A stretch of DNA of 64,000 nucleotides from Pseudomonadota bacterium (GCA_021780935.1 JAJXXT010000024.1:1-64000), one strand, 5' to 3'. Shown: positions 50,801 through 59,268, numbered from the stretch's first letter. Numbers and translations are program-made. Notes: generated from the letters alone by a model not told the origin.

Positions 50801-53031
50801 AGATACGTGGCGCGCACGAGGCCCAGATCTTCGAGGCTGGGGTTGGTGAAGCGCCACCCGCGTCGCTGATCGCTCCACACTCGATAGGACAAGATGCGAG
50901 AGAGGGTGCGCTCGGCTTCCATCTGCCCTGCACCTTTGATGTCCGGATCGAGCATCCACTCTGCTCGCCGTTCTCGATTGCTGGCAGTAAAACCGAGCGC
51001 AGTTTGAACCTTTCGACCGAATTCGTCCTCTGAAAGTCCCTCTGGGCCGGCCTGCGATACCGCTGCGTAGACGGCCGCCCGGAGGAGAGACACGAACAAG
51101 AAGTCGTTGAAGTGCCCCGCCTGAAGCGCCGCGTCTTGCCGGTTATCCGTGAAGCCGAGCAGCTTGCGCTTGTTAGAGGGCGTTCCGCTCGCCGAGTTGT
51201 TCATCCATCGCAAAACGCTGGATACAAGAAGAGTCGTCGCCGAGCTCCGTCCTTCCGCAGAGAGTCCGGCGAGCTTATTGATTTCGCGAGCCTGCCCAGG
51301 AGGTTGGTCCTTGCACGCGGGGCAGAACCTGAACTTTCCTGGTAGAAACCACGCCTTGCGACCGTTGCTCCCGACAATCCCGCTCGCGTCGATAGTCAGC
51401 TCTTGCGCCGCATGAGCTCGCAGGTTGCTTTTGATCCGACCGGCTTGGTCGAGCCAATCCTCCGGATACTCGTTCGGAGTTCCGTCGAAAGTGAAGTCAT
51501 CGTCGCCTACAGGTACGGGCATGAGATACCCGGCCTGATCCCCACTCTCTTCATCGTCGAGCGGCGGCTCATCGATCGGTCGCGGCACCGCGGTTTGGTG
51601 ACCCTCCCGAATGCTCAGCACAATCGGGTGGTGTTCTTGGCCACAGTTCCGGCAAAAGAAGGTTGGGTAAAGACGAGTTGTCGGCTCTTCCGGATCAAAG
51701 AGCTGACCGTCCAGGGTCACGCGTCGCTGACCGGGTTCGCGCAGCGTCGCGTATAGGCGACCGGCACCGGAGAAAAACTGATGGAGCTTGAATGCGAGGA
51801 ATGCGCGATCGCCGGCACCACCTCGCTCGTGCGCTGGCTTGCTCATGAGCATGAGCATTGCCTGAAGTCGCCTTTGGCAAAGCGCCAGGTCGCAACCGGT
51901 CTCAGCGGCTAGCTTTTCTGCCGCTGCTCGTAGCGTGGTGGGCGGGCGGCGCATGAGTCGCTGACCGTCCTGTAGCCCAACTTCTAGTTCGATCCAGACT
52001 GCAAGCGGGTGCGATCGGAGCTGTTCATTGGTGGCCGTCGTTGGAGTCTCAGCCTCGACCGCCGCAGGTAGTTTCGAGCCGACCGATTTCAGTGTCAGTG
52101 CGGGGTTAGTTGCGCGTTCAAGGCTCTCGCCAATCACTGCGTCACTCGTAAGAGGAACGCCGAATAGGCGAGACGCAACGCCGGCAACCGTTGCACCAGG
52201 GTCCGCGACGGCGTCGTCGCTGACCATCGTGGCGGACGTGCCGATGCATATGGGCGCTCGGTCGCGGCACAGACGGTCCCGCACGCGCCGAACCAGCATC
52301 GCGACATCAGCGCCCTGGCGGCCCCTGTATGTATGGAGCTCATCGAGGACCAAGAAGTCGAGATCTTGAGCGTTGCTGATGACCGCCTGATCGAGGTTGT
52401 TTTGCCGGGTCATGAGCAGTTCGAGCATCATGAAATTCGTCAATAGGATGTCGGGTTTGAGCTCTCTAATCCGCGCTCTTTCCTCTGGGTCTTCTTGGCC
52501 CGTGTAGCGTTCGAATGTGGGCTTATCTTTCTCGGCCAAGCCGGACTGATCGACGTATTTTCTAAGTTCCTCTAGCTGGCTATTGGCCAGAGCATTCATC
52601 GGGTAGATCACGATCGCCCGCGTTCGCGGCGCCTCTCCGGCTGCACGGGCTCTGATTGCTGCGTCGATGATCGGCACGAAGAAGCAGAGGGATTTCCCCG
52701 AGCCCGTTCCAGTCGTGACGACAAAGCTTTGCCGTGATGAGGCCTTGGCGATTGATTGTGCCTGATGGCGGTAGAGCTGGAGCGGCTTCCCGTCAGCCCG
52801 AAACACTAATCCCGTATTGGCATGTAGCGATCCCTCCGACACGAGGGCATCGATTGTCGCGTCGCGCTCAAAGTTTGGATTGAGGCTAATAAGCGGCTCG
52901 GGCCAGAATCGCTGCGAGCGGTATATCTCTTCGACCTGCGCCTCGATATCCGTCGCCCGAATTTGGGTAAAGGAACGAGAAAACCTCGAATAATCGTCAA
53001 CAAGGCGCCGATCGAGGTCAAAGACGTCCAC
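47854..53031 (-). CDS. Giant DEAD-box helicase with DUF1998/MrfA-type zinc motif (DrmA+DrmB-like, 1725 aa)
   Basis: A large SF2 helicase. Motif I VTTGTGSGKSLCFF (~104), DELHTYRG (~230), GTSATM, a long middle part with zinc-ligand pairs (FFCRNCGQEH, RFCPACKD), then lobe 2 with MELGVDISALNAVYLRNVPP and QRSGRAGRSGQ (~1037). Later come CEECGAGHETDEPERCHAC and the C-terminal DUF1998/MrfA signature VRGCYRCLLSYYNQPDQEF (~1595). In DISARM the helicase (DrmA) and DUF1998 (DrmB) are separate proteins; here both features are on one chain. It is overlapped by the SNF2 gene by 4 bp. Confidence 0.86.
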   Translation of the reverse strand: MDVFDLDRRLVDDYSRFSRSFTQIRATDIEAQVEEIYRSQRFWPEPLISLNPNFERDATIDALVSEGSLHANTGLVFRADGKPLQLYRHQAQSIAKASSRQSFVVTTGTGSGKSLCFFVPIIDAAIRARAAGEAPRTRAIVIYPMNALANSQLEELRKYVDQSGLAEKDKPTFERYTGQEDPEERARIRELKPDILLTNFMMLELLMTRQNNLDQAVISNAQDLDFLVLDELHTYRGRQGADVAMLVRRVRDRLCRDRAPICIGTSATMVSDDAVADPGATVAGVASRLFGVPLTSDAVIGESLERATNPALTLKSVGSKLPAAVEAETPTTATNEQLRSHPLAVWIELEVGLQDGQRLMRRPPTTLRAAAEKLAAETGCDLALCQRRLQAMLMLMSKPAHERGGAGDRAFLAFKLHQFFSGAGRLYATLREPGQRRVTLDGQLFDPEEPTTRLYPTFFCRNCGQEHHPIVLSIREGHQTAVPRPIDEPPLDDEESGDQAGYLMPVPVGDDDFTFDGTPNEYPEDWLDQAGRIKSNLRAHAAQELTIDASGIVGSNGRKAWFLPGKFRFCPACKDQPPGQAREINKLAGLSAEGRSSATTLLVSSVLRWMNNSASGTPSNKRKLLGFTDNRQDAALQAGHFNDFLFVSLLRAAVYAAVSQAGPEGLSEDEFGRKVQTALGFTASNRERRAEWMLDPDIKGAGQMEAERTLSRILSYRVWSDQRRGWRFTNPSLEDLGLVRATYLSLGELAGDEEAFDAAPPELKNADIETRLKALTILLDAMRQGLAITADALDPITVEATAGAARQSLRDPWSISQQENPRVAAALIIDAPKKAEAGVRGEPLIVRAGPRSSLARRLGHRRLWGKRLDSKTYLAVLRSLLNAASTYQLVRQVSTSFDVDGWRLAANALRLVAGNGRLDGRPPNPYFVELYRTLAKALLEGGEGLFGLESRAHTAQVEQTQREWREWRFRWGEEDQKKVQLAKDEMRHAGEPDVFLPALFCSPTMELGVDISALNAVYLRNVPPTPANYAQRSGRAGRSGQAAMVVTYCAAQSPHDQYYFERPERMVNGYVRAPAIDLANRDLVEAHLHAVWLAETGKELSADIPHVLDLSQETIPVQADIATALDTPEIVARSATGMERILASIEHELTPENAPWAADRAALASGIAGDAGRRFSKAFERWRQLYLGARAQLIEANRKSETHGITAAERKDAKSQHVQAYEQLALLERGNATGGSDFYTYRYLATEGFLPGYNFPRLPLYAFVPAVGGGGPKAAYLQRARFIAIAEFGPGSLIYHEGRAYRVYKAKLPSGVRTDDGSRLETGRMFICEECGAGHETDEPERCHACAAPMAGIHPVRNVLRIDNVETRPAERITANDEDRQRRGFEIQTTFAWPWREGVIDAASAVASDSEGDILRLDYASGAKISRLNKGLRRRREKSILGFGIDPMTGRWVGGEIDEDNPPPPDQPIKQRIVPIVQDNKNAALIRLAGAPVSPKAMATLQHALNRGLELVFQLEEGETLTEPVPTRDSRKAILAFEATEGGAGVLGRLTSEPKALADVAREALRLMHYQNVDEAVAANDMALLSTSPDADCVRGCYRCLLSYYNQPDQEFIDRTDGEALQILLRLARSEVLPRQPRHDQAWSDPWIDAFKTWKLPAPVGDALSLAGCELRFVWPNHRVAADVGKLSEEVMTAAETQGFTVVGLPEQPGDEAPTELVELLGTDR

Positions 53032-53078
53032 TTAGTTTCTCCCGATTAAGTTTCGCAGAGTATGGCATAAGCGTAATG

Positions 53079-53100
53079 AATATCAATAAAATATTGATAT
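53079..53100 (-). promoter_or_regulatory. Inverted-repeat operator candidate upstream of the giant helicase
   Basis: ATATCAATA (53080-53088) and TATTGATAT (53092-53100) form a perfect 9-bp inverted repeat. AATATCAAT differs by one base from the AATATCCAT repeats in front of the XRE gene of the same cluster. It lies in the 241-bp gap between the PLD and helicase genes, a likely internal promoter. Confidence 0.5.
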
Positions 53101-53272
53101 GAAATATGGGATTTCGGGTGCGTATATTGTTCTGCCGCCTGAATGGGGCGGCGCCGTCGGAAGCGTGCACAAGACCAGAGATTCGACGGCCCTGCTTCGC
53201 GGGTCCGAAGACCGGCAAAGCGCTTGTTCGTTCGGTCCGGTCCCCGAATTTCGACAGTAGTCGTAATCCGGA

Positions 53273-55756
53273 TCATGATTCTCGGCCTTCGGCGGCGTGC
53301 GTCGCTCGCGCGGCCGGTTGAAGTGAGGCGACGGTAGCTTTGTGGCTGGCCCTCATTCGGTCGCGATTCAGTTGGAGGGGCTCGGCGAATCTCTGACCCA
53401 AAGCATCGAAGGTCTTCATGATCCGAGCGTCAAAAAACTCGTCATGCCGCAGACCAGTCTGCGCATAGATGGCAGTTCCCAGTTTTCGGAAGGCTGCCAT
53501 CAGGAATTTATATTCTGGAAGACGCATGCAGGCCTCGATTATGGACTGCATTGCCCAAAAGCACCCTGCCCAGCACTCTAGGATATCATCCGGAATCTGA
53601 TCAAAATAGTCCTCGATAATCAGCTTGCGGATCGACGGCGCGTTGCCTCCAAAATACGCAAAGAGGGATTTGCCTAGAAGGCGCGGCCAAGCGGCCTCGA
53701 TGTCACCAGAGGTTGGGAGCACTTGAAACATGCTTCTCGGCTTTGAGTGACCGTCCCATCCGGCGGCGACGATCACCATCAGCATAGCCCGCAGGCGAAG
53801 CAAGTCTATGACCGTCAGCTTGACCTTGGCGGCAACCTGCTGGTGAAGTTTGGTAACCGCGCCAATCAGCTCATCGCGGCTGGCGCGTCGCTGTCGGGCA
53901 TGACGCTGCGCCATCTGCGTCCCTTGGTCAGGATTTGATGCCGGCGGTTTGCGCGTGTCGAGATTCGGCGTGAAGTCGGAGCCTGCTTCCAGCGCGTTGC
54001 TTCCATCCGCGACGTCATCGCCAAGGTCGAAGGCCGCAGCGGCGGCAATGGGCTCGGCGTTTGTGGTGACGTCTGGTGATGGACCGCTCAGAGCGAGAAT
54101 TCGATTGAGGAAGCCTCGAATATGGGAAAGGCTCGTCCCACTAAGACTATCACGTGACAAGCCGTCCGTATCAGCTCTCAGCTGTCGGCCGGCAACAAAA
54201 TTTTCGTAGTCCAGGGTCGAATATGCCTCAACCTTGGCGGCAGTTTCCGACGGACGTGTCCCTTTCTGGCGTTTTATCGGCGCTCCTTGGCGAAGAGCCG
54301 TCTCGGCCGCTTCAAGCTCGTTGAGCGTTTCCAGGAGCCACAAGCCGACATCAGTTTCACTGTCGAGCATCGTAATCGCGGGGTCGATACGCTTCGTACG
54401 TGCATCGCGGACCGCCGCGCGCAACTCGTCACGGATCAGAATGACAGCTGGTGCCGACAAGGTGCCATCCGCATAACGCACGCGCGCGAATGCTGGACGC
54501 ACCCCGCTAGCGCTAGAGATCCGGTATCGCTGCTCGTCGGCTTCACTGGATAGTAAAGGCTGAAGCGTGAGTGCCATAGCCTCGCCGTCGACATTGAGAA
54601 ACTCAAGTTGGTTAGTCGCCAGGGTTGCGCCGCCCGGTGGCCACCAGGTCAGGGTCTCAAACAGGCAGGAAAATCGGCCCGGAATCCGCGTGCCAAGCAG
54701 TTCAATTGGTATCGGCTCGCCTGGCGACGACCTAGCGATGGCGTCCTTGCTGAGAGGCGTCGAGTTGAGTGCCGTCGCTAGCCCTAATTTCTCGACTGCC
54801 GCATTTGGCGGTAGAACACGATAGAGGCATGCTTCCTCATTAGTCCCCGCGTAATTTGCATTACCGAGTGCGGCCGAGGTGCAGTTCGCACTCCCATATA
54901 GGACGTGGTCGGCCTGTGCAGTCTGAATGATAATCAGCTTCGCATGAATGAAGCGGCTTTCGTCCGAGGCCTTGAACCTTCGGAGGCTGATCGGGCGCTC
55001 CGGATTAATTGCATCTGTTGGAAAGATGTGCCGGCCTTCATCGAGCAGAATGACGGCCTCGGTCGCCCCCGTCGCATCGATGAGATGGTTGATCGAAGCC
55101 AAATCTTCATCCCAAAAAGGGCTGAGGAGTATCAGTCGTTCCGGCTTTTCATCGCCGATGCCCGTGAGAAACTGTCGTGCAATTCCTTGTGAACCACCCG
55201 CCGTAAGGAACGCCGCGCGGGACCCGTCTTTGAGCGTAACGGTCTCCCGCCGGGGGGCGTCCTCCACGAGCCACGGAGTACGCGCGAGCATCCAGTCGGT
55301 TTGCTGTCGAATGCCGGGGTCGCGCATGTTTAGGAATGTTGTGAGGTACTGGAAGGCAGCATTCACAAGCTGGCGCTCGCCTGATTCCTCGGTCGTGCAT
55401 TCCAGGGTACCGGCAATTTCCAGATTTCCGGCGAGGCCGGCAGATGTGATGTTGCCTGAACTGACAATCAGCCGCCCCTTGGAGCGTCCCAGCTGCAGGG
55501 CAATCTTCGGATGAAAGACGCCCTTCGCCGTCGCGCCTGTAACGCTGTAAAGGCGGCCAGCGTGCCGAGGCAGAGACGAGTTGCCGTCCAGGGCCAAGGA
55601 CAGCATGTGATCATCCGCAATGAGAAGATTGTTGTGGCAGTCAGCGCCGCGCGCGCGTGAAAGGATCACGTGTTCGTAGGCGTCAAAGTCGATGCCGAAC
55701 GTCGTCACCAGACATGTGTGGAAGCCACTTTCTCCGAAGTACTCGTAGAGCTTCAT
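53273..55756 (-). CDS. Phospholipase D-fold protein (827 aa), DrmC-like but much larger
   Basis: Two HKD-type half-sites are visible: GVFHPKIALQLG..GRLIVSSGNITSAGL (~82-105) and SRFIHAKLIIIQ..HVLYGSANCTSAALG (~270-295). These give the paired His/Lys of PLD-superfamily nucleases. The remaining ~500 residues are unrecognised and helical at the C-terminus. DISARM DrmC is a PLD protein of roughly 250 aa, so this is over three times longer. The start overlaps the upstream gene by 4 bp (ATGA). A nuclease or nucleic-acid-binding role in the defence operon is inferred. Confidence 0.82.
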   Translation of the reverse strand: MKLYEYFGESGFHTCLVTTFGIDFDAYEHVILSRARGADCHNNLLIADDHMLSLALDGNSSLPRHAGRLYSVTGATAKGVFHPKIALQLGRSKGRLIVSSGNITSAGLAGNLEIAGTLECTTEESGERQLVNAAFQYLTTFLNMRDPGIRQQTDWMLARTPWLVEDAPRRETVTLKDGSRAAFLTAGGSQGIARQFLTGIGDEKPERLILLSPFWDEDLASINHLIDATGATEAVILLDEGRHIFPTDAINPERPISLRRFKASDESRFIHAKLIIIQTAQADHVLYGSANCTSAALGNANYAGTNEEACLYRVLPPNAAVEKLGLATALNSTPLSKDAIARSSPGEPIPIELLGTRIPGRFSCLFETLTWWPPGGATLATNQLEFLNVDGEAMALTLQPLLSSEADEQRYRISSASGVRPAFARVRYADGTLSAPAVILIRDELRAAVRDARTKRIDPAITMLDSETDVGLWLLETLNELEAAETALRQGAPIKRQKGTRPSETAAKVEAYSTLDYENFVAGRQLRADTDGLSRDSLSGTSLSHIRGFLNRILALSGPSPDVTTNAEPIAAAAAFDLGDDVADGSNALEAGSDFTPNLDTRKPPASNPDQGTQMAQRHARQRRASRDELIGAVTKLHQQVAAKVKLTVIDLLRLRAMLMVIVAAGWDGHSKPRSMFQVLPTSGDIEAAWPRLLGKSLFAYFGGNAPSIRKLIIEDYFDQIPDDILECWAGCFWAMQSIIEACMRLPEYKFLMAAFRKLGTAIYAQTGLRHDEFFDARIMKTFDALGQRFAEPLQLNRDRMRASHKATVASLQPAARATHAAEGRES

Positions 55757-57327
55757 AGTGAGTCCGCTAAGGCTTTACCTTGCGCTGTGACGCCGCGGCC
55801 GTCGATCAGATGAAGGTCTTGGAGGAAGGTGATGGCTGGGCCGAGCCGAGGGTTTGTAAGAACCGGTGTGCTTTGGGCGCGCGGGCGAACGCGGCCATCG
55901 TCAACCTCGATAAGGAAGGTGTAGTCATTCTGGTATCTGAACTTGCGATGTGCGACCCAAATGTGGCGCTTGATGACCCGTTCCTCAATGATCCGTGCGA
56001 CCATACGGGTGAATCGCTCCTCCCTTCTCGCATTGAGGAATGCCGCTTCGGTTACAAGCGAATGAAATCCCTCGCGGTCGAGGTGTCCCAGCTCAGCATG
56101 AATGAATGTGCTGACGGCCTCTGTTCGCCTCATGACGACGGCCAACAGTTTTAGCGCGGCCCAAGCCTCCTGCGCCGTTGTCTTATGGCTGACGCCGGCG
56201 GTGCCATTGATCGATTCCGTCAGTCGGCGCTCCGCAAATGGGCCACCGCCGTTGGCATTGCCCGCGGGCGGCGTGTCGCTAAGAAAAGCCTGCCATGTCT
56301 CTGGCCATGCTGGCGCAGCATCCGAGATAGATGATACGGCATCGGCAAGCAGTCGATTCAGCGTTGTTCCCGCCGGAAAGCGCTCAAGTTCATCAAGGCA
56401 AAATTTCAGGAGGGTTGCATAACTGTAGTGGAGCAGGTCATTGGCTTGATAGATAAACCACCGAAGGCGTTGTTGCTCTAAAGCGGGGTCATTGGCCGCG
56501 AACTCGTGGCCATCTCGACCCGCCTCCGCGTAAAAGAGCCACCGTGCGCTTGCAACATCGGGTACTTTGTGGAGGTGGTCTGCTGCCCGAAGGAGCAACA
56601 GCAGCGTCTGCCGACGAGACAAATCGGCAGGCCGTTGGAGGGGCCCCATCGCGAAAAGGATGTCCTGGTACAATCGGCGCTCGGCGCTCCCGTCCGGGAT
56701 GGACGACGGTGTTAGGGCGGTAAAGTCGTCAAGATCTTCGCGGGTGACAGATCCGCTCTGAACCGTGTCGAAGAAGCGCTTCGCCAACGGGCCGGCGGAT
56801 TGTTCAAAGGCCTGTCCCAATCGCTCGCCGAACTCGGGGCTCGGCACAGGGATCTGATGATCCTTCGCCACAGCATAAACTCCGGTCTCGAAGAGCTGAC
56901 TGGCGTAGGCCGCCCCATATGCGCCCCATGCCTGTTGTAGATAAGGCTGGCCATCGCCGTCCGGGTCGGCATGGCGCGCAAACTCCACGACCGACGCCTG
57001 ATCGGTCTCCAGCGTTCGCTGTGCCCACAACACGCCAGCCATGCCGCCCTCATCACCGCGCATCTGAGCGGCTAGGGCATAGACGGCTTCAGCGCGCCGC
57101 ACGAATTTCTGCCATACCCTTGGGTTCGTGTCGCCGATGCGATGAGCATAAATGGATGCAAGCCACGCATAAAGGCCGTAGTAGCGCACCCGCAACGTTA
57201 CATTGCTGATGCCAGGAACCAAACGTTGATAGAGATTGATGCTGCTGTTCTGCATTCCGAGCGGATCGAGGCCGCTTTTTTTCTTGTATTCTGTCCAGTC
57301 GGGGTAAGCGATGGGCTCCGAGGTCAT
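55753..57327 (-). CDS. Unknown protein of the defence-like operon (524 aa)
   Basis: Starts MTSEPIAYPDWTEYKKKSGLDPLGMQNSSINLYQRLVPGISNVTLRVRYYGLYAWLASIYA, then a mainly helical body with AFEQSAGPLAKRFFDTV and, near the end, a basic stretch (RFTRMVARIIEERVIKRHIWVAHRKFRY). No domain recognised. ATG 57327 is preferred: the XRE stop and this ATG form TAATATG. ATG 57348 is also possible. It is translationally coupled to both neighbours. Position between an XRE regulator and a PLD protein suggests a sensor or effector role, which is inference only. Confidence 0.75.
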   Translation of the reverse strand: MTSEPIAYPDWTEYKKKSGLDPLGMQNSSINLYQRLVPGISNVTLRVRYYGLYAWLASIYAHRIGDTNPRVWQKFVRRAEAVYALAAQMRGDEGGMAGVLWAQRTLETDQASVVEFARHADPDGDGQPYLQQAWGAYGAAYASQLFETGVYAVAKDHQIPVPSPEFGERLGQAFEQSAGPLAKRFFDTVQSGSVTREDLDDFTALTPSSIPDGSAERRLYQDILFAMGPLQRPADLSRRQTLLLLLRAADHLHKVPDVASARWLFYAEAGRDGHEFAANDPALEQQRLRWFIYQANDLLHYSYATLLKFCLDELERFPAGTTLNRLLADAVSSISDAAPAWPETWQAFLSDTPPAGNANGGGPFAERRLTESINGTAGVSHKTTAQEAWAALKLLAVVMRRTEAVSTFIHAELGHLDREGFHSLVTEAAFLNARREERFTRMVARIIEERVIKRHIWVAHRKFRYQNDYTFLIEVDDGRVRPRAQSTPVLTNPRLGPAITFLQDLHLIDGRGVTAQGKALADSL

Positions 57328-57328
57328 A

Positions 57329-57577
57329 TTACGCTCTGCGGTCAGCATGCTCTTTGGGAACCAACACCCACTCGCATTCGAGAGCTGCGGCGATGGCGAC
57401 CAAGGTCGAGGCTCGGGGGTCGTGAGAGCCGCTTTCGATGGCTGAGATGTGAGCCTGGGTTCGGCTGGTGCGCCGGCCGAGCTCGGATTGCGTTAGGCGG
57501 CGGTCCTTGCGCATGGCTTGCAGAGCGCTGCTCAGCGCGGACAATGCGGGCGAGAGGGGTTGGGAAGCGCGTGCCAT
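57329..57577 (-). CDS. XRE-family regulator of the defence-like operon
   Basis: An 82-aa HTH protein: LQAMRKDRRLTQSELGRRTSRTQAHISAIESGSHDPRASTLVAIAAALEC, ending EWVLVPKEH. The layout is that of HipB-type antitoxin/regulators but no HipA partner follows. First gene of the seven-gene minus-strand cluster. Two AATATCCAT repeats (57621-57661) in its promoter and a similar inverted repeat before the giant helicase gene are likely binding sites, so it probably represses the whole locus. Confidence 0.85.
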   Translation of the reverse strand: MARASQPLSPALSALSSALQAMRKDRRLTQSELGRRTSRTQAHISAIESGSHDPRASTLVAIAAALECEWVLVPKEHADRRA

Positions 57578-57620
57578 GAGCTCCTTCAGGGCAAAAAACT
57601 ACCAGGAATTATGCATTATG

Positions 57621-57661
57621 ATGGATATTCCTTGACAAATATACAGAATAATGGATATTTC
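57621..57661 (-). promoter_or_regulatory. Operator repeats in the XRE promoter
   Basis: ATGGATATT occurs at 57621 and 57651 on the plus strand (AATATCCAT on the coding strand), 30 bp apart. TTGTCA near 57635 and AT-rich sequence form a promoter for the minus-strand operon. Confidence 0.5.
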
Positions 57662-57680
57662 ACGCCCATGGCGGCATCGA

Positions 57681-57701
57681 TCAGCACACTTTTTAGCACA
57701 C
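57681..57701 (+). repeat. Putative integrase arm-type site, right end
   Basis: TCAGCACACTTTTTAGCACAC is split here only by an extra T relative to 525-544. It lies 49 bp before the right tRNA repeat. Confidence 0.5.
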
Positions 57702-57730
57702 CAAATTTCGACAGCTCGTATTCGTGGAAT

Positions 57731-57749
57731 TTATCCTTATTTATCAAGG
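57731..57749 (+). repeat. Direct repeat TTATCC-N5-TATCAAGG beside attR
   Basis: Ends 1 bp before the right tRNA-fMet. Matches 455-473, which begins 2 bp after the left tRNA. Confidence 0.5.
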
Positions 57750-57750
57750 G

Positions 57751-57827
<77 letters not shown>

Positions 57828-57836
57828 TCGAAACCG

Positions 57837-57873
57837 ACACTCCCGAGCCGTTTTGGCCGGGAGTGTTCTGTTT
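57837..57873 (+). terminator. Host rRNA-operon terminator, now after the right tRNA copy
   Basis: ACACTCCCG (57837-57845) pairs with CGGGAGTGT (57858-57866), followed by TCTGTTTT. It lies 9 nt past the right tRNA and is probably the original terminator of the rRNA-tRNA operon, displaced by the insertion. Confidence 0.7.
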
Positions 57874-58041
57874 TGGGGCTACACATTCGAGGATCGTGCC
57901 GGGATTGGGCACGATCACCAGGTTCGGGGATGCGCGCCGGGTTGGTCGGCGGCAGCGCGCGAAACCACCAACGATGCCGACGCCGCACCCGTAAAATTGG
58001 GTCCCTTGCCGCGTCTGTGAACATTTCCCACCGCACCGGCG

Positions 58042-59268
58042 CTACAGCCGGTTCTTGTGGAACCGCCCCCCCTTCATGATCGCCGCGATATGCGCGCCCT
58101 GCTCCTGGAACACCCCGAAATCCGCCAGCGGGTCGGAGTCCAGCACCAGCAGGTCGGCATAGGCGCCCGGCCGCAACGTGCCGAGCTTGCCCTCCATGCG
58201 GATCACCTCGGCTGCGATCGTCGTCGCGGCCCGGATGACCTCGATCGCCGGCAGCACTTCCCGCCGCAGCAGGAATTCGCGGCTCTGCTCTTCCTGCAAC
58301 CCGCCGAGCAGGTCGGTGCCATAGGCCACCTTCACTCCGGCGCGCTTGCAGATTTCGAGCGAACGCAGCCCGCCATCAATCACCATCTCGTTCTTCGCCA
58401 GCATGTCGCTGTTCATGCCGAATTGCGCTGCGCGTTCCTGCATCGCGTAATAGGTCACGAGGTTGGCAACGAGATACATGCCTTTCTCGGCCATCAGTGC
58501 TGCGGACGCGTCATCGATCAGATTGCCATGCTCGATCGTCCGCACCCCGGCCTTCGCCGCGCGCGTGATCGCCGCCGGCGTATAGGCATGCGCGCAGACA
58601 TAGCGGCCGAAGGCGTGCGCCTCCTCCACCGCCGTTGCGATCTCGTCGGTCGCAAGCTGCAAACTATCGAGCGGGTCATAGGGTGAGGCGACCCCGCCAG
58701 ACATCATGATCTTGATCTGGTCCGCGCCCTGACGCATCTGCTCGCGCACCGATTGGCGCATCTGCGAAACACCGTCGGCGACCGCCATGCCGAAGCGCAT
58801 CATGTCGCAGCAATGGCAACGCCGCCCGAACACATCGGTGCGCCGCCTCGGGTCGGAATGCCCGCCCGTGGGCCCGATCGCCTGGCCCGCGATGAACAGC
58901 CTCGGCCCCGCGATCGCACCTTCCTCCACCGCCTGGCGCAGTCCCCAGTCGGCGCCGCCGGTGTCGCGCACCGTGGTGAAGCCGCGGTCGAGCATCCCGC
59001 GCATCAGCCGCGCCGCCCGAGCGGTGCCCAGTGTCAGCGGCACCTTTTCCAGGTTGGGGATCATCACGTCCGACAGCGTCACATGGACGTGGCAGTCGAT
59101 CAGCCCCGGCATCACCACGCGCCCGCCGCAATCCAGCACGTTCTCGCCCCCGACCGCCGGTCCCACCTCCACCACGCGGTCACCTTCGAGGCGGATTTGC
59201 AGCCCGTCCTGCAATTCGCCGACCTCCGGCTCCAGCAGTCGCAGATTCTTCAGCACCAGACTGTTCAT
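58042..59268 (-). CDS. Amidohydrolase family protein (metal-dependent hydrolase, 408 aa)
   Basis: An imidazolonepropionase-like amidohydrolase. It starts with the composite beta-domain (MNSLVLKNLRLLEPEVGELQDGLQIRLEGDRV), then PGLIDCHVHV (two metal His), TTVRDTGG, VCAHAYTPAAI and TIEHGNLID, with AYGTDLLGG giving the final Asp. These are typical of M38-like Xaa-Pro-type hydrolases acting on cyclic amides or dipeptides; substrate unknown. ATG 59268 is chosen (GGGGAG upstream) over ATG 59328. It is host chromosomal and reads towards the element end. Confidence 0.88.
   Translation of the reverse strand: MNSLVLKNLRLLEPEVGELQDGLQIRLEGDRVVEVGPAVGGENVLDCGGRVVMPGLIDCHVHVTLSDVMIPNLEKVPLTLGTARAARLMRGMLDRGFTTVRDTGGADWGLRQAVEEGAIAGPRLFIAGQAIGPTGGHSDPRRRTDVFGRRCHCCDMMRFGMAVADGVSQMRQSVREQMRQGADQIKIMMSGGVASPYDPLDSLQLATDEIATAVEEAHAFGRYVCAHAYTPAAITRAAKAGVRTIEHGNLIDDASAALMAEKGMYLVANLVTYYAMQERAAQFGMNSDMLAKNEMVIDGGLRSLEICKRAGVKVAYGTDLLGGLQEEQSREFLLRREVLPAIEVIRAATTIAAEVIRMEGKLGTLRPGAYADLLVLDSDPLADFGVFQEQGAHIAAIMKGGRFHKNRL

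Noticed and set aside
682..57701. Insertion sequences or complete transposons inside the element
   Set aside because: No transposase or IS-type terminal inverted repeats with target duplications were recognised.
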